Shown here: piece by piece, positions 1 to 7,692 of the stretch
Numbering within the stretch: position 1 is the first letter of the stretch
Layout of the letters: the number at the start of each line of letters is the position of its first letter
From: Cryobacterium glaciale
GTDB taxonomy: Bacteria; Actinomycetota; Actinomycetes; Actinomycetales; Microbacteriaceae
Direction of reading: 5' to 3'
Length of the DNA stretch: 64,000 nt
NCBI RefSeq assembly: GCF_004402535.1
Contig: NZ_SOEY01000018.1
Location: 62,001 to 126,000 of the forward strand
Notes under the pieces: generated by a model
Seen by the model: the letters and a program-made list of their open reading frames with translations, nothing else
Told to the model about the DNA's origin: nothing
Databases searched by the model: none
Made by a program: the position numbers and the translations under genes

Positions 1-304
1 TGCTGTTCACGACCGGGTTGGGTGACAGCCGCATGATGGCGAGGGTCACTCCGAGGATGATCGCGATGATCATCGAGTACACCGTGAGCTGCAGGGTGAC
101 GAACGCCGCCTGGGAGATACGCTGGTCGAATAGATATTTTCCGACCGCCGGCCAGTCGTAGGCCGGGCGCATCGCCGCGTCGGCGATGAACAGGGCGACG
201 ATGAGCAGTAACACGACCGCGAAGGTGTTGCGCCACGGATGGCGCAGGCGAATCGCCTTGATTCCAGGCTCAGTCTTTTCGCCGTTCGCGGCCGTGTTCG
301 TCAT
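1..304 (-). CDS. Polar amino-acid ABC transporter permease, 3' part outside window
   Basis: About 101 residues are visible before the left edge cuts the gene. They show a short cytoplasmic N-terminus, a first membrane helix (TFAVVLLLIVALFIADAAM) and then a segment that begins the HisM/GlnP-type permease domain (QAAFVTLQLTVYSMIIAIILG). In this family such proteins pair with an SBP_bac_3 lipoprotein and a GlnQ-type ATPase, and import polar amino acids across the plasma membrane. The binding-protein gene lies 19 bases upstream on the same strand, so the two are probably one operon. No strong ribosome-binding site is seen in that gap. The substrate cannot be read from the sequence. Confidence 0.8.
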   Translation of the reverse strand, partial: MTNTAANGEKTEPGIKAIRLRHPWRNTFAVVLLLIVALFIADAAMRPAYDWPAVGKYLFDQRISQAAFVTLQLTVYSMIIAIILGVTLAIMRLSPNPVVNS

Positions 305-323
305 GATGCGGGTCGCTTATTCT

Positions 324-1217
324 CTAGCCGTTGGAGGCAGCGTTGATGGTGATGGTGTCGATGCCGCCGTCGGTGACTCCCCAGGCTTCGAGGATCTTGC
401 CGTAGGAACCGTCATCGACCATGGACTGCAGGGCAGCCTGCACGGCTGCCGTCAGCTCAGAACCCTTGTCGACCGTGATGCCGTAGGGCGCCACGTCGAA
501 GCTCTCGCCGGCCGCCTCCAGCTTGCCCTCAGCCTTGCTGATGGCATACAGGGTGACGGGCGAGTCGGCGCTGAGCGCGTCGGCCTTGCCGAGAACGACC
601 GCGTTGGTCGCTTCGTCCTGTGAACCGTAGGTGAGAACTTCGATCTTCTCCAGGCCGGCGGCGGCGCAGGCCGCGTTCTTGGCGGGGAGTTCATCGGTGT
701 CTTCGACCGTGTTGTCCTGCACGGCGACGGTCAGGCCGCAGGCGTTGTCGGGGTCGACGGTTGATCCGGTCGGCGCGGCCCAGAGAATTCCGGCGTTGTA
801 GTAGTTGACGAAGTCGACCTGCTTCTCACGCTCGAGGTTGTCGGTGAACGAGGATTCGCCGATGTCGACGGTGCCGCCGGTGATGCTCGGAATGATGTTG
901 TCGAACGATGCGATCTGGTACTTGGTCGTGAGGCCGAGCTTGGCGGCGATGCCGTTGGAGAGTTCGATGCCCCAGCCGATCGGTGCGCCCGACTCATCCT
1001 TGAACTCGTTCGGCGGGTACGCCGCATCGGTGCCGATCACGAGCACGCCGGCGCTCTTGATGTCCTCGGGGAGCAACGCGACCGCGGCGGCATCCGCTTC
1101 AATGGTGCTTGTCTCGCCGGAGGGCGTCGTGGCGGCCGGGGTGGAGTTGTCGACACAGCCGGTCAGCAGCAGAACGGCGGCGGCGGCGAATGCCGGAACA
1201 ATGTAGCGTGCGCGCAT
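324..1217 (-). CDS. Amino-acid ABC transporter substrate-binding lipoprotein (SBP_bac_3)
   Basis: This 297-residue protein has a lipoprotein signal with lipobox LLTGC (Cys about residue 21), so it should be anchored outside the membrane. The mature part fits the solute-binding family 3 pattern: GVLVIGTDAAYPPNEF at the start of lobe 1, then FDNIIPSITGGTVDIG, and a second lobe with KADALSADSPV. This family binds polar amino acids, and some members bind cystine or S-substituted cysteines. AGAAGGAAG lies just upstream of the ATG and supports the start. It precedes the permease gene at the left edge. Its position next to the sulfur/lyase-type cassette at 1.9-5.7 kb makes an unusual amino-acid ligand possible, but that is inference. 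Confidence 0.85.
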   Translation of the reverse strand: MRARYIVPAFAAAAVLLLTGCVDNSTPAATTPSGETSTIEADAAAVALLPEDIKSAGVLVIGTDAAYPPNEFKDESGAPIGWGIELSNGIAAKLGLTTKYQIASFDNIIPSITGGTVDIGESSFTDNLEREKQVDFVNYYNAGILWAAPTGSTVDPDNACGLTVAVQDNTVEDTDELPAKNAACAAAGLEKIEVLTYGSQDEATNAVVLGKADALSADSPVTLYAISKAEGKLEAAGESFDVAPYGITVDKGSELTAAVQAALQSMVDDGSYGKILEAWGVTDGGIDTITINAASNG

Positions 1218-1355
1218 GGCACTTCCTTCTTTATTTGGTCGAAAATGCGCGGATTCGCCGGTGAACCCACACGCGGGTAAGACCTAACGAGCCTAGTACA
1301 ACCGTCGACGCCTGATTTCGAGCTCCGGGAGCACGAAGACGGTTTTGACGAGCGG

Positions 1356-1919
1356 ATGCTGCGGATCTATCGTCGAGGGGTGCCCACCACCAGCCCGAAC
1401 ATTTTGTACACGTCGCCGACCGACCCGCTCGCCCTCCCGCTGGTGGCCGAGCTGTCGCGGGAGTACGACGAGCGGTACGGCCTGAACGACGGCATTCCGT
1501 CGTCGGCGGAGCTCAGCCGGTATCCGGCGAGGCGCTTTCAACCGATCGACGGCGGCGCCTTCCTGCTGCTCGTGGAGAACGGCCGGGCGGTCGCCGGCGG
1601 CGCGTTCATGCGGGCCGAAGACAACGACGCTTGTCCTGACACCGCGGTCGAGGTCAAACGGGTGTGGACGCATTCCGCCCATCGGCGGCGCGGCCTGGCC
1701 CGCCAGGTGATGGCCGAGCTGGAGGCCGAAGCCGGCCGCCGCGGCATCCGTTCCATAGTGCTGACCACGGGAGCACGCCAACCCGAAGCGGTCGCCCTGT
1801 ACCGCTCGCTCGGCTACGAGCCGCAGTTCGACCTCGACGGCGACTGGGAAGCAGTCGGCTATCTGGAGTTTCGCAAAGCACTCGACGCGGTCGATGAGTC
1901 GGGCGAGACGCCGCTGTAA
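1356..1919 (+). CDS. GNAT family N-acetyltransferase
   Basis: This 187-residue protein is a single GNAT domain. The acetyl-CoA-binding motif A is clear around residues 104-127 (VKRVWTHSAHRRRGLARQVM), followed by the motif B region ALYRSLGYEP. Such enzymes transfer acetyl from acetyl-CoA to an amine, and the acceptor is not predictable here. It is convergent with the ammonia-lyase-like gene, 12 bases apart. The reading frame is open further upstream but has no ATG, GTG or TTG there, so the ATG at 1356 is the longest possible start. In Bacillus organosulfur salvage operons a GNAT N-acetylates the substrate before a flavin monooxygenase acts, which makes the location noteworthy. Function remains unproven. 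Confidence 0.75.
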   Translation: MLRIYRRGVPTTSPNILYTSPTDPLALPLVAELSREYDERYGLNDGIPSSAELSRYPARRFQPIDGGAFLLLVENGRAVAGGAFMRAEDNDACPDTAVEVKRVWTHSAHRRRGLARQVMAELEAEAGRRGIRSIVLTTGARQPEAVALYRSLGYEPQFDLDGDWEAVGYLEFRKALDAVDESGETPL

Positions 1920-1931
1920 GTACGTCGCAAT

Positions 1932-3386
1932 TTAGCTGGCAAGCAGTTGCACCGCCCCGGAAACGAGGTCGGCCGACGGCAGGCCCCGGCCCCAGAGGGC
2001 GTACAGCGCGGGCAGGAGCCCGGCCGCTGACCCGCCGAGCGTGCCCGCCGGATTCGTCGGCTCGAGCAACTGCGCGGCGTGCAGGGCTTCAATCGCCAGA
2101 ATCTCGAGGGTGAGCGCGCGGCTGCGCTGCAGCAGCTGCAGGGCCAGCGGGGCGAAGGTGGCCTGGTCCTCGACGCCAGACAGCGCGGCACCGGCCATAC
2201 TCGCCGGGGTGGCCAGCTGGCGAATCTCGGCCAGGTTCGCCGCGGCCGAATACCAGAGCAGCCCGGGAATCGAACTCGTGCCGGTCGCGCGATCGGGCCG
2301 GGCCAGCTCGGACAGCGCGCTGATGCGCCGCTCACTCGCCGACGCCAGGTGCGCGAGCGCCACCCGCAGCGCGTCGAATTGCAGGGCCAGGGCGAGCACC
2401 TGAAAATTACCGCCCGACACGATGCGACCGGTGTCGACGTCGACGAGCGGGTTGTCGGAGCGGGCGTTGAGTTCAGTCGTAAGCTCGGTGCCGGCCGCCG
2501 CGAGCTGGTCGCGCAGTGCGCCGTGGAGTTGCGGCACGGTGCGCAGGGACAGCGGATCCTGCACGGTGCTCGCCGTCTCGAATGCCGCGCTGCCAGCGAG
2601 GTGTGCCAGAACGGATGCTGCCGCCTGCGCCTGCCCGCGGCGCCCGGTCGCGCGCGCCACGGCCTCGTCGAAGGGACTGAGGTTGCCGCCGCCGCCGCGC
2701 ATCGCGATCGCCTCGAGGGAGAGGGCGACGGCCAGGTCGGCGGCGAGCGCGAGACGGTCGAGCCTGGCCAGCTCGAGCGCGCCGACGCCGACGCTGTAGG
2801 CATTGCTGCTGAGACAGGCGAGGGCCTCGCCGGGAGCCAGATCGAACGGTTCGAGGCCGGCCGTTGTCAGCGCCTGGCGGCCGGGAACGACGGCGCCCCC
2901 GACGACCGCATGGCCGGTTCCGGTGAGCAGGGCGGCCACGGCCGCGAGGTGGGTGAGGTCGGCCGCGCCGACCGAGCCGCGCGCCGGCACGAGCGGCACG
3001 ACCTGCGCGTTCAGCAGGGCGGCCCAGGCGTCGGCCAGGGCGGGGCGCACGCCGGATCCGCCGCGGGTGAACCCGGCCAGACGAACGAAGGCGAGGGCAC
3101 GCACCTCGTCAGCCGGCAGGGCTGGACCGATACCGCCGCAGTGATTGGCGATGATGCGCCGCTGGAACGCGGCGAGGTCGCGCGGGTCGACGGTGGTGTC
3201 GCGTCCGGCACCGAGTTCGGTGTTAAGCCCGTAGACCGGGGCAGCTGCGGCGAGCGCGGCCGCGACGACGGCGTGGGAGCGGGCCAGAAGCTCGGCGGCC
3301 CCGCTGTCGATGGCGACCGAGGCTCCGGCGGCGACTGCCGCGACCTGCACGCGCGTGACCCGGTCGGTGCCGAGAACGACGGGCAC
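1932..3386 (-). CDS. Histidine/aromatic ammonia-lyase homologue lacking the MIO-forming Ala-Ser-Gly
   Basis: At 484 residues it has the usual HutH/PAL core length. Many scaffold residues are kept: Tyr52 in VYGLNTELG, Asn195 in LSSNAYS, VQDP with Arg282, DNPLV (311-315), GGNF (325-328) and Glu406 in GVEDQA. The canonical GSVGASGDLAPLAH motif is instead GSVGAADLTHLA (137-148). The Ser-Gly needed to form the electrophilic MIO cofactor is missing, and the Tyr of QDPYSLR is Leu279. The reading frame is intact, so this is not a frameshift. Ordinary ammonia elimination by the known mechanism is therefore doubtful. It is the last gene of a coupled cassette: its GTG start overlaps the preceding TAG stop (TAGTG). 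Confidence 0.8.
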   Translation of the reverse strand: MPVVLGTDRVTRVQVAAVAAGASVAIDSGAAELLARSHAVVAAALAAAAPVYGLNTELGAGRDTTVDPRDLAAFQRRIIANHCGGIGPALPADEVRALAFVRLAGFTRGGSGVRPALADAWAALLNAQVVPLVPARGSVGAADLTHLAAVAALLTGTGHAVVGGAVVPGRQALTTAGLEPFDLAPGEALACLSSNAYSVGVGALELARLDRLALAADLAVALSLEAIAMRGGGGNLSPFDEAVARATGRRGQAQAAASVLAHLAGSAAFETASTVQDPLSLRTVPQLHGALRDQLAAAGTELTTELNARSDNPLVDVDTGRIVSGGNFQVLALALQFDALRVALAHLASASERRISALSELARPDRATGTSSIPGLLWYSAAANLAEIRQLATPASMAGAALSGVEDQATFAPLALQLLQRSRALTLEILAIEALHAAQLLEPTNPAGTLGGSAAGLLPALYALWGRGLPSADLVSGAVQLLAS

Positions 3387-4687
3387 TAGAAGTCCCGGAG
3401 GTTGGCGCGCAGGCCGCCTCGCCCAAGCTCGGTGCGCAGCAGGCCGCGGCGGCGAAGGGCCGGCACGAGCGGATCGAGGGTGCGGTGCACGTGCGCCGGA
3501 TGTACCTGCCCGGTGAACAGAAAGCCGTCGCCGCCGACAGCATCCGCGAGCTCGGCGAGATGCTCGGCCACTTCGTCGCCGGTGCCGATGATCGCCAGGC
3601 CGTCCTTGTTCGCCCTGGCCTGCAGAATGTCGCGCAGCGTCGAACCGGACGGCGCCGACTTCACGAAATTGTCGAGGGTGCCCTGGTTGCTGTTGGTCGT
3701 CAGCTCGGGCAGCGGCTCGTCGAGGTCGAAGGCCTTGAAGTCGACCCCGGAGAGGTAGGAGACGCCCTGCAACGCTTCGTCGATCGCGGCCTGGGTGAGT
3801 TCGGCCCGGTGCGCGCGCACCGAGGCGGATTCTTCGGCATTCGCGGTGAGGATCGGGTTCACCACGAACAGCACGCGGATGTCGTCGGGATTACGACCGT
3901 GGGCGGCGGCGACGGCGCGCACCGACTCGCGGAAGTCTCGCATCCGCTCTGGGGTGGAGGCGAGGGCGAGCACGACGTCGGAATTCTTGCCGGCGAAGTC
4001 CTGACCGCGGCCGCTCGCGCCGGCCTGCACCATGACCGGCTCTTCGGTCGGCGGCACCGTGTTGAGCGGGCCGCGTACCTGGAAGAACCGACCGTGGTGG
4101 TTGATCGGGTGCACCTTGGTGTGGTCGGCGAAGACGCCGTTCACGGTGTCTTCGAGTACCGCACCCGGCTCCCAGCTGCGCCAGAGCTGACGCACCACGT
4201 CGACCCACTCGTCGGCGCGGTCGTAGCGCAGATCGTGTTCGACCTGCTGATCGAGCCCATAGTTCTGCGCGGCGAGGTCGCTGCCGCTCGTGACGACGTT
4301 GAAGCCGAGGCGCCCGCCGGCGAAGTGCTGCAGGGTCGCGAGCAGCCGGGCCGCGGTGAACGGGTCGTAGAAGCTCGCGCTGAGCGTGGGCACGATGCCG
4401 ATTCTGCTCGTCGCGGCGAGGAGGTAGGGCACGAGCGGCAGCGGATCGTGCTTGGGAACGAAGCGGGCATTCTTCAGGTTGACCTCGGCGGTGCCGCCGT
4501 AGGTGTCGGGCACAGCCACCCCGTCTTCGATGATCAGCAGGTCAAGGCCGCTCGCCTCGAACAGGCGGGCGGCATCCTGGTAGACCGGCGGCTGTTTCCA
4601 GTCATAGCCGATGCCGTAGCTGGGGTCGTTCCAGCCCTGCACGCCGAAGCCCGCGCCGAGAAACCAACCGAAATGCTGCAGGGTCAT
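3386..4687 (-). CDS. Flavin-dependent monooxygenase, NtaA/SnaA/DszA (LLM) family
   Basis: This 433-residue protein matches the bacterial luciferase-like fold of the NtaA/SnaA/SoxA/DszA group. Visible markers are the N-terminal GWNDPSYGIGYDW, the substrate/flavin region RLGFNVVTSGSDLAAQNYG, HHGRFFQVRGPLN and VMVQAGASGRGQDFAGKNSDVVLA. Family members use FMNH2 from a separate reductase to oxidise organosulfur compounds, aminopolycarboxylates or S-substituted N-acetylcysteines. No reductase gene is adjacent. The ATG overlaps the stop of the PLP-enzyme gene by four bases (ATGA), and the stop overlaps the next start by one base, so the three genes are translationally coupled. A longer open frame upstream lies inside the PLP gene and was not used. 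Confidence 0.85.
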   Translation of the reverse strand: MTLQHFGWFLGAGFGVQGWNDPSYGIGYDWKQPPVYQDAARLFEASGLDLLIIEDGVAVPDTYGGTAEVNLKNARFVPKHDPLPLVPYLLAATSRIGIVPTLSASFYDPFTAARLLATLQHFAGGRLGFNVVTSGSDLAAQNYGLDQQVEHDLRYDRADEWVDVVRQLWRSWEPGAVLEDTVNGVFADHTKVHPINHHGRFFQVRGPLNTVPPTEEPVMVQAGASGRGQDFAGKNSDVVLALASTPERMRDFRESVRAVAAAHGRNPDDIRVLFVVNPILTANAEESASVRAHRAELTQAAIDEALQGVSYLSGVDFKAFDLDEPLPELTTNSNQGTLDNFVKSAPSGSTLRDILQARANKDGLAIIGTGDEVAEHLAELADAVGGDGFLFTGQVHPAHVHRTLDPLVPALRRRGLLRTELGRGGLRANLRDF

Positions 4688-5727
4688 GAGGGGTCCTTCG
4701 GAGTTGGGGCGCTGATGGTCGGGGTCAGCAGGCCCTGGCTCGCCAGCCAGGCCTGGTCGAAGGCCTTGGTGAGGTAGTTGGTGCCCGCGTCGGGCGAGAT
4801 CACGACGATCACCGAACCCGGCGCGGCGGTGCGGGCGACCTGCAGCGCGACGGCGACCGCCAGGCCGGAGGACGGCCCGAGCAGCAGGGCCTCCTCCCTG
4901 GCCAGGGCGCGCACGGTGGCGTAGACGGTGTAGTTGTCGATCGTGATGACGTCGTCGAGCACCGAGCGATGAAAGTTGTGCGGCCACCAGTCCCGCGGCC
5001 AGCGTGAGCCGACGCCGTCGACGAGGATCTCGGCCTCCGCTCCCCCGTCGTAGGTCGACCCGGCGGGGTTGGCGCCGATCACGCGCACCCGGCCGTCGGA
5101 GGCCTCCTTGAGAAAACGGCCGGCGCCGCTCACGGTGCCTCCGGTGCCGATCGCGGCGACGAAGTGGGTCACCCGGTGGGCGCTCTGCCGCCAGATTTCG
5201 GGGCCGGTGCTCGCGTAGTGCGCGCCCGGATTGTCGTCGTTCTCGAACTGCTGCGACTGCCAGGCGCCGGGTATCTCGCTCGCGATGCGTTCGGAGACCG
5301 CGCGGGTGTTGCGCGGGCTGTCCGGCCGCGCGGTGCCGTCGGCTTCGACCAGGGTCGCGCCGTAAGCGGTGAGTAAGGCGAGTTTCTCGGCTGAGATCTG
5401 GTCGGTGTGCACGATGACGACCGGATGCCCGGTGAGTCGCCCGACCAGCGCGAGGCCGATTCCTGTGTTGCCAGAGGACGATTCCACGATCGTCGCGCCC
5501 GGCGCGAGCGCACCGCTGGCTTCGGCCTGCCGGATGATGTTGAACGCGACCCGATCCTTGGCCGAACCGCCGGGGTTTCGCCCCTCGAGCTTGACCAGCA
5601 CCCGGGCGGGCAAGCCGGCGGCGAGCACGCTTAGGGCGACCAGCGGGGTGTTGCCGACCAGGTCGGCGACGCTCGCGAGCACGTCTTCGCGCAGCGGTTC
5701 GGCCGCGAGGTCACGGATTCTGGTCAT
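4684..5727 (-). CDS. Cysteine synthase / cystathionine beta-synthase-like PLP enzyme
   Basis: This is a 347-residue fold-type II PLP enzyme. The PLP lysine is Lys57 in EGRNPGGSAKDRVA, the amino-acid loop is ESSSGNTGIG (82-91), and a phosphate-binding GTGGTVSGAG follows. The NPGGSAKDR form and the C-terminal FDQAWLASQGLL resemble CBS, SbnA or CysK2-like enzymes more than classic CysK. The expected chemistry is beta-replacement on O-acetylserine, O-phosphoserine or serine with a sulfur or amine nucleophile. I chose the ATG at 5727, with GGAGAG just ahead. The frame can be extended to a TTG at 5790, but that codon borders the terminator hairpin. First gene of the cassette with the monooxygenase and the lyase homologue. 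Confidence 0.85.
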   Translation of the reverse strand: MTRIRDLAAEPLREDVLASVADLVGNTPLVALSVLAAGLPARVLVKLEGRNPGGSAKDRVAFNIIRQAEASGALAPGATIVESSSGNTGIGLALVGRLTGHPVVIVHTDQISAEKLALLTAYGATLVEADGTARPDSPRNTRAVSERIASEIPGAWQSQQFENDDNPGAHYASTGPEIWRQSAHRVTHFVAAIGTGGTVSGAGRFLKEASDGRVRVIGANPAGSTYDGGAEAEILVDGVGSRWPRDWWPHNFHRSVLDDVITIDNYTVYATVRALAREEALLLGPSSGLAVAVALQVARTAAPGSVIVVISPDAGTNYLTKAFDQAWLASQGLLTPTISAPTPKDPS

Positions 5728-5788
5728 CTCTCCATGGTAAATCTCCCGGTGCACCCTGACCCCATGAGACCGACTTTTACGGGTAGAC

Positions 5789-5832
5789 AAAAACGGATGC
5801 CGCGCAGCCGGCTGGCTTACGCTGCATCCGTT
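5789..5832 (-). terminator. Rho-independent terminator after the iron-siderophore binding-protein gene
   Basis: An inverted repeat of AACGGATGC (5792-5800) and GCATCCGTT (5824-5832) encloses a second small palindrome, CAGCCGGCTG (5805-5814). Read on the minus strand the stem ends in GCATCCGTTTTTG, a hairpin followed by a T-run. It starts about 10 bases after the stop of the binding-protein gene. The PLP/monooxygenase/lyase cassette downstream therefore probably has its own promoter in the roughly 60 bases that follow. Confidence 0.7.
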
Positions 5833-5842
5833 CTGAGCTGGG

Positions 5843-6844
5843 CTACTTGACAGCGGCGGCGAGCAGGGCCACGTAGTCCGTCAGGCCCCAGCTCAGCGAG
5901 AGTCCGGTGGGCGGGGAGACCGAGCTGATGAAGGCCGCGCCGACCGGGGACGCGACCGTGCCGGACTGCACCTGCGGCATGGCCTGGGCGTAGCTCGCGG
6001 TAAGGAACGCGTCGGACTCCTCCTGGGTCGAACCGAAGTTCACCAGCAGGTCGCTGTCGAGCTGGTCGAGTTGCTCGTAGCTGAGCGTGTAGTAGAAGCT
6101 CGCCTCGTCGGTCGCGAGCTCGTCGACGGCGGGCGCGCTGACGAAGCCGAGGTCGAGGGTGAAGTCGACGCGGGGGTCTTCCTTCTTGTAGATGTAGAAC
6201 GTCCCGGCGCTGTCGCTGGTGAGCGCGATGGTCTTGCCCGCGAATTCGGGGTGCGCGGCGGCCTGGTCGGCGATCTCGGCGTCGATCGACGCGAGCAGGG
6301 TGCTCGCTTCATCGGTCTTGCCGAGCGCGGTTCCGGTGATCTCGATGAGGTCGCGCCACGGGGTGGCCCAGGCGTCACCCGGGTAGGCGACGACCGGGGC
6401 GATCTCGCTGAGCAGGTCGTATTCCTGCTCGGTGATGCCGGAGTAGGCGGCGAGAATCACGTCGGGGGCGGCGGCGGCGATGTCTTCATAGGGCGGCTCC
6501 TGGGTGTCGGGCAGGATGACCGGCATCTCTTCGCCGTCGAGCGCCTCGTTGATCCACGGCAGCACGCCGTTCTCGTCGCCGGCGTAGCTTTGGAACGGCA
6601 TCGCGACCGGAATCACGCCGAGCGCGATCGCGTCGTCGGCACTGCCCCAGCCCCAGGTCACCACGCGGGTCGGCTGCTCGTCGATCGTGGTCTCCCCGAA
6701 GGCGTGCTCGATGGTGACCGGAAAGCTGCCGGATGCCGCGGCGCCGGGATCGGTCGAGTCCTCGGCGGCGGCCGTGCAACCGCTCAGGCCGAGGCCGAGG
6801 ATGCTCGCTGCGGCAGCGAGCGTGAGGGTAAGGCGTCGGGACAC
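5843..6844 (-). CDS. Iron-siderophore ABC transporter substrate-binding lipoprotein
   Basis: This 333-residue lipoprotein (lipobox LGLSGC, Cys23) belongs to the FepB/FecB-type helical-backbone binding proteins. Typical parts are VTIEHAFGETTIDEQPTRVVTWGWGSADDAIALGV near the N-terminus, then YEDIAAAAPDVILAAYSGITEQEYDLLSEIAPVVAYPG. It should capture a ferric siderophore outside the membrane and deliver it to the two permeases encoded upstream. An excellent iron box lies about 30 bases before the start, overlapping the end of the ATPase gene. Transcription can therefore start separately from the permease operon. The ligand (hydroxamate, catecholate or other) cannot be told. Confidence 0.9.
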   Translation of the reverse strand: MSRRLTLTLAAAASILGLGLSGCTAAAEDSTDPGAAASGSFPVTIEHAFGETTIDEQPTRVVTWGWGSADDAIALGVIPVAMPFQSYAGDENGVLPWINEALDGEEMPVILPDTQEPPYEDIAAAAPDVILAAYSGITEQEYDLLSEIAPVVAYPGDAWATPWRDLIEITGTALGKTDEASTLLASIDAEIADQAAAHPEFAGKTIALTSDSAGTFYIYKKEDPRVDFTLDLGFVSAPAVDELATDEASFYYTLSYEQLDQLDSDLLVNFGSTQEESDAFLTASYAQAMPQVQSGTVASPVGAAFISSVSPPTGLSLSWGLTDYVALLAAAVK

Positions 6845-6873
6845 GAAGTTCTCCAGTTCGTTAAGGTCAATAC

Positions 6874-6892
6874 TAAGGGTAGCCTACCCTAA
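6874..6892 (-). promoter_or_regulatory. IdeR/DtxR iron box upstream of the siderophore-binding gene
   Basis: The 19-mer TAAGGGTAGCCTACCCTAA is a near-perfect palindrome. It matches the IdeR consensus TWAGGTWAGSCTWACCTWA at 17 of 19 positions. It sits 29 bases before the binding-protein start and covers the stop codon of the ATPase gene. Iron-loaded IdeR/DtxR would be expected to repress here. Confidence 0.85.
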
Positions 6893-7692
6893 ATTAAAAC
6901 CCGGCCGTGGAACCGGCCGATCGGCACGACCATGGGTGCGCCGCAGACTGGATCGGGAACGATTCGCGCCTCGAGGTCGAAGGCGTGCCGCACGATCTCG
7001 GCGGTGAGTGTCTCGGCAGGCGTGCCGTTGGCGACGATGCGCCCGGCGCACATGACGACCAGGTGGTCGGCGTAGCGGGCGGCGAGGTTGAGGTCGTGCA
7101 GCACCATCACGACGGTCGTGCCGCGCTCGCGGTTGCGCTCGAGCAGCAGGTCGAGCACCTCGATCTGGTGGGTCACATCGAGAAAGGTGGTCGGTTCGTC
7201 GAGCAGCAGTATCTCGGGGTCCTGGGCGAGGGCCATGGCGATCCAGACGCGCTGGCGCTGCCCGCCGGAGAGGTCTTCGAGGCGACGTGCGGCGAGTTCG
7301 TCGGTGTTGGTGGCGGCCATCGCGGCGGCGACGATCTCGTCGTCGGTGCTCGACCACTGCCGAAACCAGCCCTGGTGCGGGTAGCGGCCGCGGCCGACGA
7401 GGTCGGCCACGGTGATGCCCTCGGGGGCGACGGGCTGCTGCGGCAGCAACCCCACCACGGTCGCGACCTTCTTTCCGGGCAGCGCCGTGATGTTGCGGCC
7501 GTCGAGGGTGACCTGGCCGGCATCCGGTGTGATCAGCCGGGACAGCCCCTTGAGCAGGGTGGACTTTCCCGAGGCGTTGGCTCCGACGATGACGGTGATC
7601 GCGCCGGGCACGATGGCCAGGTCGAGGTTCTCGATGATGGGCGTCTGGTCGTAGCCGAGGGTGACGCCCTCGGCGCGCAGCAGGTGGGTCAT
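6889..7692 (-). CDS. Iron-siderophore ABC transporter ATP-binding protein
   Basis: This 267-residue ATPase has Walker [12 protein letters not shown] (residues about 33-43), signature [17 protein letters not shown] and Walker [14 protein letters not shown], and it closely follows the FepC/FhuC type. It should power siderophore import by the two adjacent FecCD permeases at the inner face of the membrane. The ATG overlaps the permease stop by one base (TGATG), which indicates coupling. Its last codons contain the iron box used by the binding-protein gene. Confidence 0.93.
   Translation of the reverse strand: MTHLLRAEGVTLGYDQTPIIENLDLAIVPGAITVIVGANASGKSTLLKGLSRLITPDAGQVTLDGRNITALPGKKVATVVGLLPQQPVAPEGITVADLVGRGRYPHQGWFRQWSSTDDEIVAAAMAATNTDELAARRLEDLSGGQRQRVWIAMALAQDPEILLLDEPTTFLDVTHQIEVLDLLLERNRERGTTVVMVLHDLNLAARYADHLVVMCAGRIVANGTPAETLTAEIVRHAFDLEARIVPDPVCGAPMVVPIGRFHGRVLI

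Noticed and set aside
2079-3389. A 436-codon plus-strand frame opposite the lyase homologue
   Set aside because: It has no motif. The opposite strand carries clear ammonia-lyase family residues.
4688-4987. Upstream extension of the monooxygenase frame
   Set aside because: It lies inside the PLP-enzyme gene. The ATG at 4687 in the ATGA overlap gives the family-typical N-terminus.
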